NCBI GenBank assembly: GCA_963826105.1
Contig: CAWGWA010000013.1
Coordinates: 1 to 64,000, forward strand
Direction: 5' to 3'
DNA from: WHTI01 sp963826105
GTDB taxonomy: Bacteria > Actinomycetota > CADDZG01 > WHSQ01
DNA length: 64,000 nucleotides
The position numbers were made by a program, and so were the translations under genes. This document shows positions 53,657 through 62,844 of this stretch, one piece after another. Under the pieces are notes generated by a model, which did not search any database, was not told where the DNA came from, and saw only the letters and a program-made list of their open reading frames with translations. Every line of letters starts with the position of its first letter. Within the stretch, counting starts at the first letter, position 1.

Positions 53657-54802
53657 ATGCACTACCTCGATCACGCCGCCACCACGCCCGTCCTCCCCGA
53701 GGTCAGGGAGCTGATGCTCGCCTACCTGGGGGACGATTTCGGCAACCCCTCATCGGTCCACTCCTTCGGCCGTAAGGCCCGGGAGGCGGTCGAGGTCGCC
53801 CGCGAGCGCTTCGCCCAGGCGGTGGGGGCCAGCCCGGCCGAGATCGTCTTCACGGGCGGGGGCACGGAGTCGGACAACCTCGCCCTCAAGGGAGCCGCCG
53901 AGAAGATGGCGGGGAACGGTCGCCATCTCATCGTCTCCGCCTTCGAGCACCACGGTGTCCTGGATTCGGCTCGCTATCTCGAGCGCCACGGTTTCGAGGT
54001 CACGATCTGTCCCGTGGAGAGCTCCGGCCTGGTCGATCCTGCCCGTTTGGCCGGCCTCGTCCGGCCCGGAACCACGATCGTCTCGGTCATGACGGTGAAC
54101 AACGAGATCGGAACGATCCAGGACCTCGGGGTGATCTCCAACGCGGTCAAGTCGGCCAACCCGCACACTCTCGTCCACACCGACGCGGTCCAGGCGCTCG
54201 GCAACCTCCCGATCGATCTCCACGCGTGGAACGTGGATCTCGCGGCGTTCTCGGGTCACAAGATAGGCGGGCCAAAAGGCGTCGGAGCGTGCTACATCCG
54301 CGCCGGCGTTCCGATCGAGGCCGTTATCCACGGCGGAGGCCACGAGAAGGGCCTTCGTTCCGGCACCCTTAACGTCCCCGGGATCGCCGCGCTCGGCCTC
54401 GCGGCCGAGATCGCAGCCAAGGAGGTCGACGAGAAGAGCGAGCGGCTCTCCGCGATGAGGGCTCGTTTGCTCGAAGGCGTGACGCGGGTGGTCCCCGATG
54501 TCGTCATCAACGGGACCCTCGAGGACCGCGTCGCCGGGAACCTCAACATCTGCATCCCCGGTACCGAAGGCGAGACGCTCCTCTTGCTTCTCGATCAGGC
54601 GGGCATCGCTTGCTCATCGGGATCGGCGTGTCAGTCCGGCGCCCTCGACCCGTCGCACGTTCTCCTCGCGATCGGAACGTCCCGAGAACTGGCACAGGGG
54701 AGCCTGCGGTTCTCGCTGGGCCGGGCGTCTACAGACGATGACGTCGACGCCCTACTGGCCGCCCTCCCCGAGGTCGTCACCCGCGCCCGGAAGGTCGCGT
54801 GA
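53657..54802 (+). CDS. iscS: Cysteine desulfurase
   Basis: Takes sulfur from cysteine for thiouridine and Fe-S synthesis. 381 residues from ATG 53657 (MHYLDHAATTPV...). PLP lysine in AAFSGHKIGGPKGVG, the catalytic cysteine loop GIACSSGSACQSGALDPSHVL, and EHHGVLDSARYLE. The stop overlaps the ATG of mnmA by one base, so sulfur transfer to the tRNA thiolase is the direct job. A frame extended to 53603 has no support. Confidence 0.95.
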   Translation: MHYLDHAATTPVLPEVRELMLAYLGDDFGNPSSVHSFGRKAREAVEVARERFAQAVGASPAEIVFTGGGTESDNLALKGAAEKMAGNGRHLIVSAFEHHGVLDSARYLERHGFEVTICPVESSGLVDPARLAGLVRPGTTIVSVMTVNNEIGTIQDLGVISNAVKSANPHTLVHTDAVQALGNLPIDLHAWNVDLAAFSGHKIGGPKGVGACYIRAGVPIEAVIHGGGHEKGLRSGTLNVPGIAALGLAAEIAAKEVDEKSERLSAMRARLLEGVTRVVPDVVINGTLEDRVAGNLNICIPGTEGETLLLLLDQAGIACSSGSACQSGALDPSHVLLAIGTSRELAQGSLRFSLGRASTDDDVDALLAALPEVVTRARKVA

Positions 54803-55944
54803 TGAAGAAAGCAGTAGTTGCCGCGGGGTCTGGGGGTGCAGGCGGCCTCGGACGCCGAAACCCCCAGCGGCCGAAGGCCGTGATTGCAATGTCGGGCGGG
54901 GTCGACTCGTCAGTCGCCGCCGCTCTCCTGAAGGAGGACGGGTACGACGTCACCGGCATCATGCTCAAGCTCTGGAAGGGCGACGACATCAACAACGCGT
55001 CGGGCTGCTGCAGTCTGTCGGCCGCCGACGACGCCCGCCGCGTTGCCGACGTTCTCGACATCCCGTTCTACGTGCACAACTATGCGGACCGCTTTGAAGA
55101 GACGGTCATCGCCGACTTCCGCACCGACTACCTCTCGGGCCGCACCCCGAATCCCTGCGTTAGATGCAACCAGTGGATCAAGTTCGGCACCTTGCTCGAA
55201 CGAGCGAAGGCGCTCGGGGCGGATGTCCTCGCAACCGGTCACTACGCCCGGGTGGAGGAACGGGACGGGCATCGAGTACTGAAGCGCGGGGTCGATCGGA
55301 ACAAGGATCAGTCGTACGTCCTGTGGATGCTGTCGCAGAGCGACCTCGATCACGTGAGTTTCCCGGTGGGATCGCTCGAGAAGACCGAGACCCGGACGAT
55401 CGCTGAGTCGCTCGGGCTGCGAACCGCACGCAAGCCCGATTCGCAGGAGATCTGCTTCGTCCGTGACGGCGATTTCGATCGCTACGTTGACCAGCACATC
55501 TCGGATGCCGCTCACCCGGGCCCGATCGTCGGTGCCGACGGCGATCTCATCGGGGAGCACCGAGGTTTCGGCCACTACACGGTTGGCCAGCGAAAGGGAC
55601 TCGGTATCTCGCTCGGCGTCCCTGTGTTCGTGACCTCGATCGATCCATCGACCAACACCGTCACCGTCGGCGACAGGGATGACCTTGCCGTCGGAGCATT
55701 AAAGACCGCCGAGATGAGCTTCACGGCCGCGGCTCCCGCGACTCAGATCAGAACCCTGGTGCAGTATCGGGCGCACGGCGCGGTTCATCCGGCTGTCCTC
55801 GATGGAGACATCGTTGTCTTCGATGCGCCGGTCGAGGCTGTTGCTCCGGGGCAGTCGGCCGCGTTCTACTCCGAGCGAGAGCCAGATGTGCTGCTGGGGG
55901 GCGGGATCATCTCGGAGACCGTGCCGGCCGCCGCTCGTGTCTGA
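54802..55944 (+). CDS. mnmA: tRNA-specific 2-thiouridylase MnmA
   Basis: Thiolates U34 of Lys/Glu/Gln tRNAs. 380 residues: PP-loop AVIAMSGGVDSSVAA, catalytic CxxC-type pair in NPCVRCNQWIKFG and CFVRDGD (from DSQEICFV), and the PUA-like C-terminal part. A 20-residue extension (VVAAGSGGAGGLGRRNP) precedes the PP-loop; an alternative start inside it would remove it. Overlaps iscS upstream and the methyltransferase downstream (GTG 55937). Confidence 0.95.
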   Translation: MKKAVVAAGSGGAGGLGRRNPQRPKAVIAMSGGVDSSVAAALLKEDGYDVTGIMLKLWKGDDINNASGCCSLSAADDARRVADVLDIPFYVHNYADRFEETVIADFRTDYLSGRTPNPCVRCNQWIKFGTLLERAKALGADVLATGHYARVEERDGHRVLKRGVDRNKDQSYVLWMLSQSDLDHVSFPVGSLEKTETRTIAESLGLRTARKPDSQEICFVRDGDFDRYVDQHISDAAHPGPIVGADGDLIGEHRGFGHYTVGQRKGLGISLGVPVFVTSIDPSTNTVTVGDRDDLAVGALKTAEMSFTAAAPATQIRTLVQYRAHGAVHPAVLDGDIVVFDAPVEAVAPGQSAAFYSEREPDVLLGGGIISETVPAAARV

Positions 55945-56683
55945 TCCGAACAGGCTGATCCAGGAGGAGTTCGACCGGGCCGCGACGCTGTTCTCGGAAC
56001 GAACCAAGGGTCGCTTCGACGACATGGACGCGGTGGGGTTCTCCCGCGTTGCACAGGGGGCATCGGTCCTCGAGGTCGGCGCCGGGACTGCCAACTTCCT
56101 GTCGCTCTTCGAGGAGATAGCGGGCCGGCTGATCGCCGTCGATCTGACCCACGGGATGCTGGCAACGGCGCGCTCGAACCACCCGGACGTGCGCTCGATC
56201 CAAGGCGACGGCCGCCGGATCCCCGTAGCGTCCCGGTCGATCGATCTGGTCGCCACCGCCCAGGCCCTCCATCACATCCACGAGCCGGTTCCGGTCCTCA
56301 GGGAGATGGGGCGCATCGCCAAGGACACCGGTTACGTCCTGGTGATCGATCAGGTCGCCTCCGAGCGTCTCGAGGAGGCCCTCGTGATGAACGAGCTCGA
56401 GCTGATCCGCGATCCTTCGCATGCGGTCTCCCGGCCCGCGTCCGCATTGCGGGTCATCGTCCAGAAAGCCGGGCTCGAGATCGTGGACGAGCGCCTCTGG
56501 GAGGGTCGCAACGTGTTCTCGCAGTGGATGTGGCCCGGAGAGTTCCCGAAGGATCGGATAGAGCAGGTGCTCAGGTTCGTAGAGGAGTATGGAGCGGAGA
56601 CCGGGATGGACTTCCGGAAGGAAGAGCAAGACTGGAGCTTCAGACGACGCCGGATGATGATCCTCGCCCGGCGGCCAGGGTAG
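55937..56683 (+). CDS. SAM-dependent methyltransferase
   Basis: 248 residues from GTG 55937, overlapping mnmA by eight bases. Class I fold: SAM loop VLEVGAGTANFLSLF, acidic residue LIAVDLTHGML, DGRRIPVASRSIDLVATAQALHHIHEP (UbiE/Methyltransf_11 style), and LREMGRIAKDTGYVLVIDQV. Substrate unknown; UbiE-like quinone methylation would be one option but diagnostic residues are not clear. Coupled translation implies a link with tRNA thiolation or simply operon economy. Confidence 0.8.
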   Translation: MSDPNRLIQEEFDRAATLFSERTKGRFDDMDAVGFSRVAQGASVLEVGAGTANFLSLFEEIAGRLIAVDLTHGMLATARSNHPDVRSIQGDGRRIPVASRSIDLVATAQALHHIHEPVPVLREMGRIAKDTGYVLVIDQVASERLEEALVMNELELIRDPSHAVSRPASALRVIVQKAGLEIVDERLWEGRNVFSQWMWPGEFPKDRIEQVLRFVEEYGAETGMDFRKEEQDWSFRRRRMMILARRPG

Positions 56684-56692
56684 GGGGTGCCG

Positions 56693-57113
56693 ATGAAGTT
56701 CCCGAAGTCAGCGATCGATCTGTTGTCTTCCGGCGTGGTCGTCCACATGGCGACCGTGGATGACGATGGAAAACCCCACGTGACCTGCGCGTGGGCCGAT
56801 GTCGACTCCGATGAACTTCGGATCGCCACCATGTTCGATCAGCGCAAACTGAGGAACCTGCGTCGCGATCCTCGCGTGACGATCTCGGCGACGTCTAACG
56901 TGACGAACGACTTCGGGTTGCGCGAGTACATCGTCGTCTACGGGACCGCTGAGATCACCGAGGGAGGCGCGGCCGAGTTGCTCCAGCAAGCTCGCCTACA
57001 CCTACATCAGTCCAGATGCCGTGTTCCCCGGCATGCCGGACCCGCCCCCTGGATTCATCATCCGCGTCCGGCCCGATCGTCTGGCCGGCGTCGGCCCTTG
57101 GACGAAGAGCTAG
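56693..57113 (+). pseudogene. Pyridoxamine-phosphate-oxidase-fold flavin protein, one frameshift
   Basis: About 140 residues. From ATG 56693: SAIDLLSSGVVVHMATVDDDGKPHVTCAW, ELRIATMFDQRKLRNLRRDPRVTISATS, YIVVYGTAEITEGGAAE (split-barrel fold, PPOX/F420 oxidoreductase-like). Near 56986-56992 one extra base breaks the frame; the other frame continues LAYTYISPDAVFPGMPDPPP and GFIIRVRPDRLAGVGPW and stops at 57113. Span is 3n+1 bases. Cofactor could be FMN or F420, the latter common in actinobacteria. Confidence 0.75.
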
Positions 57114-57832
57114 GGGGTCTTCGCCGCGACGATGTGCAGAAAGATCGGCACTTTCGTCCATCGAGCGGCGTGTGGCAGACGCTCCAGGAGGGTCGGACCG
57201 GGTTGTATTTCCCTCAACTTCTTCACGACGAGCCCTGCTCGCTCGAGACCATCGAAGTAAGCCTGGAGCGGGCGATGGTACTGATTGAACGTCATTGAGA
57301 TGCCGTCGCGCTCGACGACGTCGTTGCGCCGCCGTTGTTCGAGGTAGCTCCGTTCGATGAGGAACGACGCGTCGGCGGTTTCGGACGTGAAATCGCCTGC
57401 CGAACCGATCGGGTGAAGGACGGCCAGATAGAGGTGGCCCCCGGCACGAAGACAACGTGCCGCTTCCGAGATGGCGGCGGCCATGTTGTCGATGTCCTGA
57501 AACGCCATGAAGGAGATGGCGTGATCCACCGACCCCGAGGTGAAAGGCAGAGCGGAGGCGTCCGCAACCACGACCGGCGTCCCATGTTCAGCGGCAGCCA
57601 TCACCAGGGTGGGCGAGCTGTCGATGCCGAGCATCTCGTAGCCCTTGGCCTTTAGCATCGCTCCGAGCCGTCCTTCCCCGCATCCGATGTCCAACAAGTG
57701 AGCGGGAGCGGGAGGCAAGAGTTCGAGGAACGCAGGGAGATTCACCTCGTGGAACCAGCGGTCGTGACCTGGTGTCCTCGTCCAAGCAAGCCAGTTCTGA
57801 GCCTCATCCTCCCAGTCCTGTCTCGTGCCCAC
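57110..57832 (-). CDS. SAM-dependent methyltransferase
   Basis: 240 residues. SAM site LLDIGCGEGRLGAMLKAKGY, LGIDSSPTLV, VVADASALPFTSGSVDHAIS, and AARCLRAGGHLYLAVLHPIGS. N-terminal residues (MGTRQDWEDEAQNWLAWTRTPG) match the Methyltransf_11 family in actinobacteria. Stop abuts the convergent flavin protein. Separate from the methyltransferase at 55937 (low similarity). Substrate unknown. Confidence 0.8.
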   Translation of the reverse strand: MGTRQDWEDEAQNWLAWTRTPGHDRWFHEVNLPAFLELLPPAPAHLLDIGCGEGRLGAMLKAKGYEMLGIDSSPTLVMAAAEHGTPVVVADASALPFTSGSVDHAISFMAFQDIDNMAAAISEAARCLRAGGHLYLAVLHPIGSAGDFTSETADASFLIERSYLEQRRRNDVVERDGISMTFNQYHRPLQAYFDGLERAGLVVKKLREIQPGPTLLERLPHAARWTKVPIFLHIVAAKTP

Positions 57833-57846
57833 CCGACGAGTATGGC

Positions 57847-58738
57847 CTAGGAGAACGTTCGGCGGTGCGTGGTCTGCGTGCCGTTCTGGGTCATCCCGAT
57901 GCGCTCGTAGAAGGTGCGTGCGCCGGTGGGGTTCTCGCTCTCAACGCCGAGGGAGACCTCGGTCCGACCGCGCTCCTTGAAGAGGTGGAACGAGGCATGT
58001 AGGAGTGCCCGGGCGACGCCGCGGTTGCGGCCGTCCGACAGTACGGCGAGCTTCTTCACCCAGCCAAGGTCGCTACTGGCTCGCCACTGTTCGAAGCCCT
58101 GGAGGGCGCCCAGGACCTGACCGTCGAGTTCGGCCAGCAGCCATAGGTCCGGGCTGTAGCCGAATGCCTTGCGTCCCGCCGCGAGGTACTCGGAGGACGG
58201 GGGCTCGTCCCAGTCGTCCCCGAAGCCGCGGGCCAAGGTGTCGTAGAAGAGTTCGTCGTCGGCACCCTCGACGTAGGGACGCACTGCCACCACGGGATCG
58301 AGCGGGGGGAGCGCGCCGGTGACGTCGTAGACGAAGTGGGTCGAGGTGCCGGTGTGGACGAACCCGCGTCGTTCGAGGATCGTTCTCGAGAGGTCGTTCG
58401 CTACGTCGGTTTCGATCGCGAGCGGCGCTACCGAACTCTGCACGCGCTTCCGGGCCCAGTCTTCGACTCGATCGATCAGGAGATCGAACACGACGGGGAA
58501 CTTCGAGCCTGGATGGACGTACGCCTCGAAGTACGGGGGATCGTCCTCGAATCGGAGGAAGCCAACGATGGCGCCGAGATCTTCGACGACGAGCATCTCT
58601 GAAAGGTCGGCCGACGGCCCACTCCTCGGCGAGCTCACCCTCGCGGTAGTCGAGGAAGCCGGAGTCGGACATGGACAAGGCGTTCATACATCGGGTGACC
58701 GCTCCGGCATCCGCGAGGACCGGGGTTCGCACGTCCAT
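57847..58738 (-). pseudogene. Two-domain GNAT acetyltransferase, one frameshift
   Basis: About 296 residues. MDVRTPVLADAGAVTRCMNALSMSDSGFLDYREGELAEEWA, then a shift near 58614-58622 and PSADLSEMLVVEDLGAIVGFLRFED from a weak first GNAT domain. The second domain is complete: VKKLAVLSDGRNRGVARALL (acetyl-CoA loop Q/RxxGxG/A-like) and SLGVESENPTGARTFYERIGM. Span 3n+1 bases. Layout recalls MshD-type double GNATs, but no mycothiol motif was confirmed. Upstream of it the hairpin and membrane gene follow. Confidence 0.65.
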
Positions 58739-58772
58739 GGCCGCAGCCTTTCAACGGCAGCGCAACCGTGCT

Positions 58773-58809
58773 GTCGGGTGGGCGACTCCGGGGAGCCGGC
58801 CCACCCGAC
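58773..58809 (-). terminator. Hairpin downstream of the membrane protein gene
   Basis: GTCGGGTGGGC (58773-58783) pairs perfectly with GCCCACCCGAC (58799-58809). It lies 10 bases beyond the stop of the minus-strand membrane gene and before the GNAT gene. No T-run follows, so termination would be of the type lacking a U-tract. Confidence 0.5.
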
Positions 58810-58818
58810 CAGCGGTGA

Positions 58819-59295
58819 CTAACGAACGATTACGCCGCGGGCGGTGCTGCCGGGGCTGGCTGGTGCAGCCGGTGCCGGCGACTTGAAGAGCATGAACCCG
58901 CCGGCAAGGATCAAGATGGCGCCGACGGTGACCACGTAGGTGCCGATGCCGGTGCTGACCTCAACGAGGTTCTCGATCGCGGGATCGATGTCCACATCAC
59001 CCGTGATGTCGATGATTCCGGCGAGAAGACCGAAAGCACCGCCGAGGATGGCGAGTACCGCCATGCCCTTGCGTAGACCCCCGGACTTTGCCGCCATAAC
59101 CCCGACCAGTGCGATGATCGCCAGAACACCCGCGATCACATACGAGGAGCTGTCGCCCGTGTCGTAGCCGGTCTGGGACTCGCTCGCGAGACCCAGAGAC
59201 TGGTCGTAAGTCACCTTCACGAAGTTGAGAGCAGGACCTACGAACGACAAAATGGCTCCGAGCCCCAGCATCGTTTCGGCTTTCCTGTTACCCAT
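58819..59295 (-). CDS. Membrane protein with four predicted helices
   Basis: 158 residues: hydrophobic segments at about 8-28, 53-69, 78-96 and 118-138, the last followed by a Pro/Ala-rich tail. No family recognised. ATG 59295 is preceded by AAGGAAAGGACG, a good ribosome site. Divergent from ligA. A small conserved Asp-rich loop (DITGDVDIDPAIENL) is the only polar feature. Confidence 0.6.
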   Translation of the reverse strand: MGNRKAETMLGLGAILSFVGPALNFVKVTYDQSLGLASESQTGYDTGDSSSYVIAGVLAIIALVGVMAAKSGGLRKGMAVLAILGGAFGLLAGIIDITGDVDIDPAIENLVEVSTGIGTYVVTVGAILILAGGFMLFKSPAPAAPASPGSTARGVIVR

Positions 59296-59399
59296 GGACG
59301 TCCTTTCCTTGAGGGCGGTCCCATTCGGACCCGTGATTAACCTAGAGGCACGGAGGGGCGAATGGAAGCACTGTCGCAGTGGCCTGCGAAAATGATCCG

Positions 59400-61403
59400 A
59401 TGACCAAGACCGAGGCCCGGAAGCGGGCGGCCAAGCTCCGCGAGGAGATCGATCACCATTCGTACCGTTATCACGTGCTCGACGACCCCCAGGTGGCGGA
59501 CGCCGAGTACGACGCTCTGGTGGGAGAGCTCATCGGGATCGAGGAGCAGTACCCGGATCTGATCACTCCCGACTCGCCGACCCAGCGGGTCGGCGCGCCG
59601 CCGTCAGATGCCTTCGCCCCCGTGCAGCACCGGGTCCCGATGATGTCTCTGGACAACTGCTTCTCGCTAGAGGAACTGCAGGCCTGGGGCCGTCGGGTCG
59701 AACGCGAGATCGGCGTGCCGGCGGGCTTCATGGTCGAGCTGAAGATGGACGGCACCGCGGTGAATCTCATCTACGAGGGTGGGGTGCTGGCTAAGGGGGC
59801 GACCAGGGGAGACGGGCGCACCGGTGAAGACATCACCTCGAACCTCAAGACGGTTGCGGCTGTCCCGCTGAGGCTCCGAGCCCCTAAGGGCAAGAAGGTG
59901 CCGCCGGTCCTCGAGGCCCGTGGCGAGGTCTACATGCGGACCGACGACTTCGAGAAGTTGAACGAACGTCTAAGTCAGGCCGAAGGCAAAACGTTCGCCA
60001 ACCCCCGGAACGCGTCGGCCGGATCGTTGCGACAGAAAGACCCGTCGATCACAAAGGCTCGGAGCCTGTCGCTGGTCTGCCACGGGGTCGGCTTCGTCGA
60101 GGGGCTTCGATTCAAGTCTCATTCGGAAGCGTTGAGCACTCTCCGGGACCTGGGACTCAGGACGAATGCCGAGAACAAGAAGATCAAGACGCTCGACGAG
60201 GTCTTCAAGTTCTGTAAGCACTGGGAAGAACATCGCCACGACGTTCCCTACGAGATCGACGGCGTTGTGGTCAAGGTGGACTCGATCCCTCAGCAGGAGG
60301 AGCTCGGCTACACCGCCAAGGCCCCTCGCTGGGCGATCGCATACAAGTTCCCGCCCGAGGAACGCACGACCGTGATGAAGGACATCCGCATCCACATCGG
60401 GCGGACCGGACAAGCGACGCCATACGCGGTGCTCGAGCCCGTGTTCGTTGGGGGAGTGACGGTATCGACCGCGACGCTCCACAACGAGGACGAGGTCGCG
60501 CGCAAGGACCTCCGTGCGGGGGACACCGTCATCGTGCGACGTGCGGGGGACGTGATCCCCGAGGTCGTCGGGCCGGTGACCTCTAAGCGCACCGGCAAAG
60601 AGAAGCGGTTCAAGATGCCCAAGCGATGCCCGTCATGCAACTCCGAGATCCGGCGGGAAGAAGGCGAGTCAGCGTCTTACTGCGTCGGGATCGACTGCCC
60701 CTCCCAGCAGATCGAACGGATCTTCCATTTCGCCGGGCGCGGAGGGATGGACATCGAAGGCCTCGGCTACCAGACGATCTACGCGCTGATCCAGGCTGGC
60801 TACCTCCACGATGTATCCGACATCTACTACCTGACCCCTGATCGGATCGGCGAGCTCGAGGGGTTCAAGGACAAGTCGATCTCGAACCTCGTGACCTCGA
60901 TCGAGAACTCGAAGAAACGACCGCTGGGCGCTCTCCTCGTCGGTCTTGGCATCCGTCACGTCGGCGGTACGACCGCCTATCAGATCGCGGCCGAGGTGGG
61001 TTCGATCGACGCGCTTCGTTCGATGTCTGCCGAGGAGATCGTGGCGCTCCCGGGCATCGGACCGGTCATCGCCACGAGCATCGAGAACTTCTTCCGTCAG
61101 AAAGGGAACCTCAAGGTGCTCGACAGGCTCAAGAAGGCCGGGGTCGATCCCGTCGAGGAAAAGAAGACGCTCGAGGGGCCGCTGCTGGGCAAAACTTTCG
61201 TGCTCACCGGTTCGCTCGAAGACTTCAGCCGAGACGAGGCGGCCGCGGCGATCGAGGCACGGGGCGGAAAAGTGACGTCATCGGTTAGCAAGAAGACGGA
61301 TTACGTCGTGGTCGGCGAGAACCCGGGCTCCAAGTTCGACAAGGCGCAGACCTTGGGCGTCGAGATCCTCGACGAGGCCGGTCTCCGCAAGCTCCTCCGG
61401 TAA
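59400..61403 (+). CDS. ligA: NAD-dependent DNA ligase
   Basis: Seals nicks in replication and repair. 667 residues from ATG 59400. Domain Ia motif HSYRYHVLDDPQVADAEYD, adenylation lysine VELKMDGTAV, PRNASAGSLRQ, DGVVVKVDS, OB-fold HIGRTGQATPYAVL, a Cys4 zinc finger (CPSC ... YC ... DCPSQ), four HhH repeats and a C-terminal BRCT (LLGKTFVLTGSLEDFSRDE ... TDYVVVGENPGSK). Everything intact. Followed by a strong terminator. Placement after iscS-mnmA is as in mycobacteria. Confidence 0.97.
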   Translation: MTKTEARKRAAKLREEIDHHSYRYHVLDDPQVADAEYDALVGELIGIEEQYPDLITPDSPTQRVGAPPSDAFAPVQHRVPMMSLDNCFSLEELQAWGRRVEREIGVPAGFMVELKMDGTAVNLIYEGGVLAKGATRGDGRTGEDITSNLKTVAAVPLRLRAPKGKKVPPVLEARGEVYMRTDDFEKLNERLSQAEGKTFANPRNASAGSLRQKDPSITKARSLSLVCHGVGFVEGLRFKSHSEALSTLRDLGLRTNAENKKIKTLDEVFKFCKHWEEHRHDVPYEIDGVVVKVDSIPQQEELGYTAKAPRWAIAYKFPPEERTTVMKDIRIHIGRTGQATPYAVLEPVFVGGVTVSTATLHNEDEVARKDLRAGDTVIVRRAGDVIPEVVGPVTSKRTGKEKRFKMPKRCPSCNSEIRREEGESASYCVGIDCPSQQIERIFHFAGRGGMDIEGLGYQTIYALIQAGYLHDVSDIYYLTPDRIGELEGFKDKSISNLVTSIENSKKRPLGALLVGLGIRHVGGTTAYQIAAEVGSIDALRSMSAEEIVALPGIGPVIATSIENFFRQKGNLKVLDRLKKAGVDPVEEKKTLEGPLLGKTFVLTGSLEDFSRDEAAAAIEARGGKVTSSVSKKTDYVVVGENPGSKFDKAQTLGVEILDEAGLRKLLR

Positions 61404-61407
61404 AAGG

Positions 61408-61438
61408 GAAACCGGCCCGGGGATCCCGGGCCGGTTTC
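61408..61438 (+). terminator. Terminator of ligA
   Basis: A 14-bp perfect stem (GAAACCGGCCCGGG and its complement) around a GAT loop begins five bases after the ligA stop, followed by ATTTCG. GC-rich stem with U-poor tail, usual for this GC content. Confidence 0.75.
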
Positions 61439-61905
61439 ATTTCGCTACTTGGTGGCAAGCCTCGCGTTTCGCAATTGCGCCCGGGGGACCAATCCAGGAC
61501 GAGGAGTGCCGGTGAAACGGTTGGGATTCTGCAGCGGCCCATCCCTGGTGGTCCAGGGCCCAGAATCCGGTGGTGTGACAGAGGTTCAGACCGCTAGCAG
61601 CCGCTCACCTCACGAGGTCCACAGAAACTAGGTAACAAGTTCGGACCACCTCCTCTCTCGTGTACCCGCATATAAGCACAGGCCGAGTCTCAAGGCGCGC
61701 AAATCGGGGACCCTTTTTCGGGCTGCTTGCGAGAGCAAGCATTGGTAGTATTCCTGCAAAACTTGACCGACTGGTCAAGGGCCACGCGGGTAGGAAGATG
61801 GGCATCTAAGCAAGCGGCGAAAGATGGTCCCTCGCAGGCCAACTGGGTTGCAGGGATCAAAAAGCGGACCGCCTCGGCGGGACGCAGAACAAGAGGAGGG
61901 ATCTG
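61439..61905. other. Long intergenic region before the SDR gene
   Basis: 467 bases without a convincing gene. It holds a small GNRA hairpin (GCTTGC GAGA GCAAGC, 61725-61740), the palindrome at 61762-61779, and a strong ribosome site (AAGAGGAGGGATCTG) for the SDR gene. The short open frames present have no start signals or motifs. A promoter or small RNA could lie here, but none is evident. Confidence 0.5.
61762..61779. promoter_or_regulatory. TetR-like palindromic operator
   Basis: CTTGACC GACT GGTCAAG is a perfect 7-bp inverted repeat with a four-base centre, 126 bases ahead of the SDR gene. The first half-site can also read TTGACC as a -35 element. Such symmetric sites are typical of TetR repressors that control acyl-CoA genes in actinobacteria; the regulator is not in this window. 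Confidence 0.4.
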
Positions 61906-62844
61906 ATGGGCACGTTGGACGGGAAGGTAGCGATCATCACCGGGGCGGGTCGCGGGATCGGGCGCGAGCATGCGCTTGCGCTCGCCGAGGCCGGCGCCAA
62001 GGTGATCGTGAACGACATCGGTGGTTCGTCAGCCGGTGAGGGCGAGGACACGTCCCCAGCTCAGTCCGTGGCCGACGAGGTCAAGGCCGCGGGTGGTGAG
62101 GCGACCGCCAACTACGACAACGTCGCCGACTTCCAGGGCGCGGAGAACATGATCAAGCAGTCGATCGCAGACTTCGGTCGCCTCGACATCCTCATCAACA
62201 ACGCGGGGATCATCCGCGACCGCATGCTCGTGAACCTCTCCGAGGACGAGTGGGACGCGGTCATCAACGTGCACCTCAAGGGCCACTACGCGCCGACGCG
62301 TCATGCCGCCGCGTACTGGCGGGAGCAGTCGAAGGCCGGTAACCAGATCAACGGTCGGGTCATCAACACGTCGAGCCCTTCCGGTGTGTTCGGGAACGTC
62401 GGACAGACCAACTACGGAGCCGCCAAGGCCGGTATCGCTGCTTTCACGATCATCTCGGCGCTCGAGCTCGGCCGCTACGGAGTCACCGTCAACTGCCTGG
62501 CCCCCAACGCGCGCACGCGCCTCACCGAACAGACCTTCGGCGACATCTCGGTTCCCGAGGGTGAGTTCGACGCGATGGATCCGGCCAACATCGCACCGGT
62601 GATCATCGCTCTGTGTGCCGATGACGCTCAGGACATCACCGGGCAGTGCTTCTTCGTCTACGGCGGGGTCGTCAATGTCTTGAAGCCGTGGGACAGCGGC
62701 ACGCTTCTCACGAAGGACTCGATGTGGGAGCCGGAGGAGCTGCTCGCGAAGCTGAAGGAAGAGTTCCCCCAGGGCATCGCACCCGAAGGCATGATGCCGA
62801 TGATGGTCAAGGCGACCGGCGGAGGTGGCGTGAACCTTGGCTGA
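61906..62844 (+). CDS. Short-chain dehydrogenase/reductase (HSD17B4-like)
   Basis: 312 residues, ATG with GAGGAGGG upstream. NAD(P) motif VAIITGAGRGIGREHALALAEAGAKVIVND, NNAGIIRDRML, and the catalytic INTSSPSGVFGNVGQTNYGAAKAGI (Ser-Tyr-Lys). This longer branch (RDRMLVNLSEDEWD...) resembles the (3R)-hydroxyacyl-CoA dehydrogenase part of multifunctional protein 2. The three hotdog genes downstream fit: they would give the matching 2-enoyl-CoA hydratase. Stop overlaps the next start. Confidence 0.88.
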   Translation: MGTLDGKVAIITGAGRGIGREHALALAEAGAKVIVNDIGGSSAGEGEDTSPAQSVADEVKAAGGEATANYDNVADFQGAENMIKQSIADFGRLDILINNAGIIRDRMLVNLSEDEWDAVINVHLKGHYAPTRHAAAYWREQSKAGNQINGRVINTSSPSGVFGNVGQTNYGAAKAGIAAFTIISALELGRYGVTVNCLAPNARTRLTEQTFGDISVPEGEFDAMDPANIAPVIIALCADDAQDITGQCFFVYGGVVNVLKPWDSGTLLTKDSMWEPEELLAKLKEEFPQGIAPEGMMPMMVKATGGGGVNLG

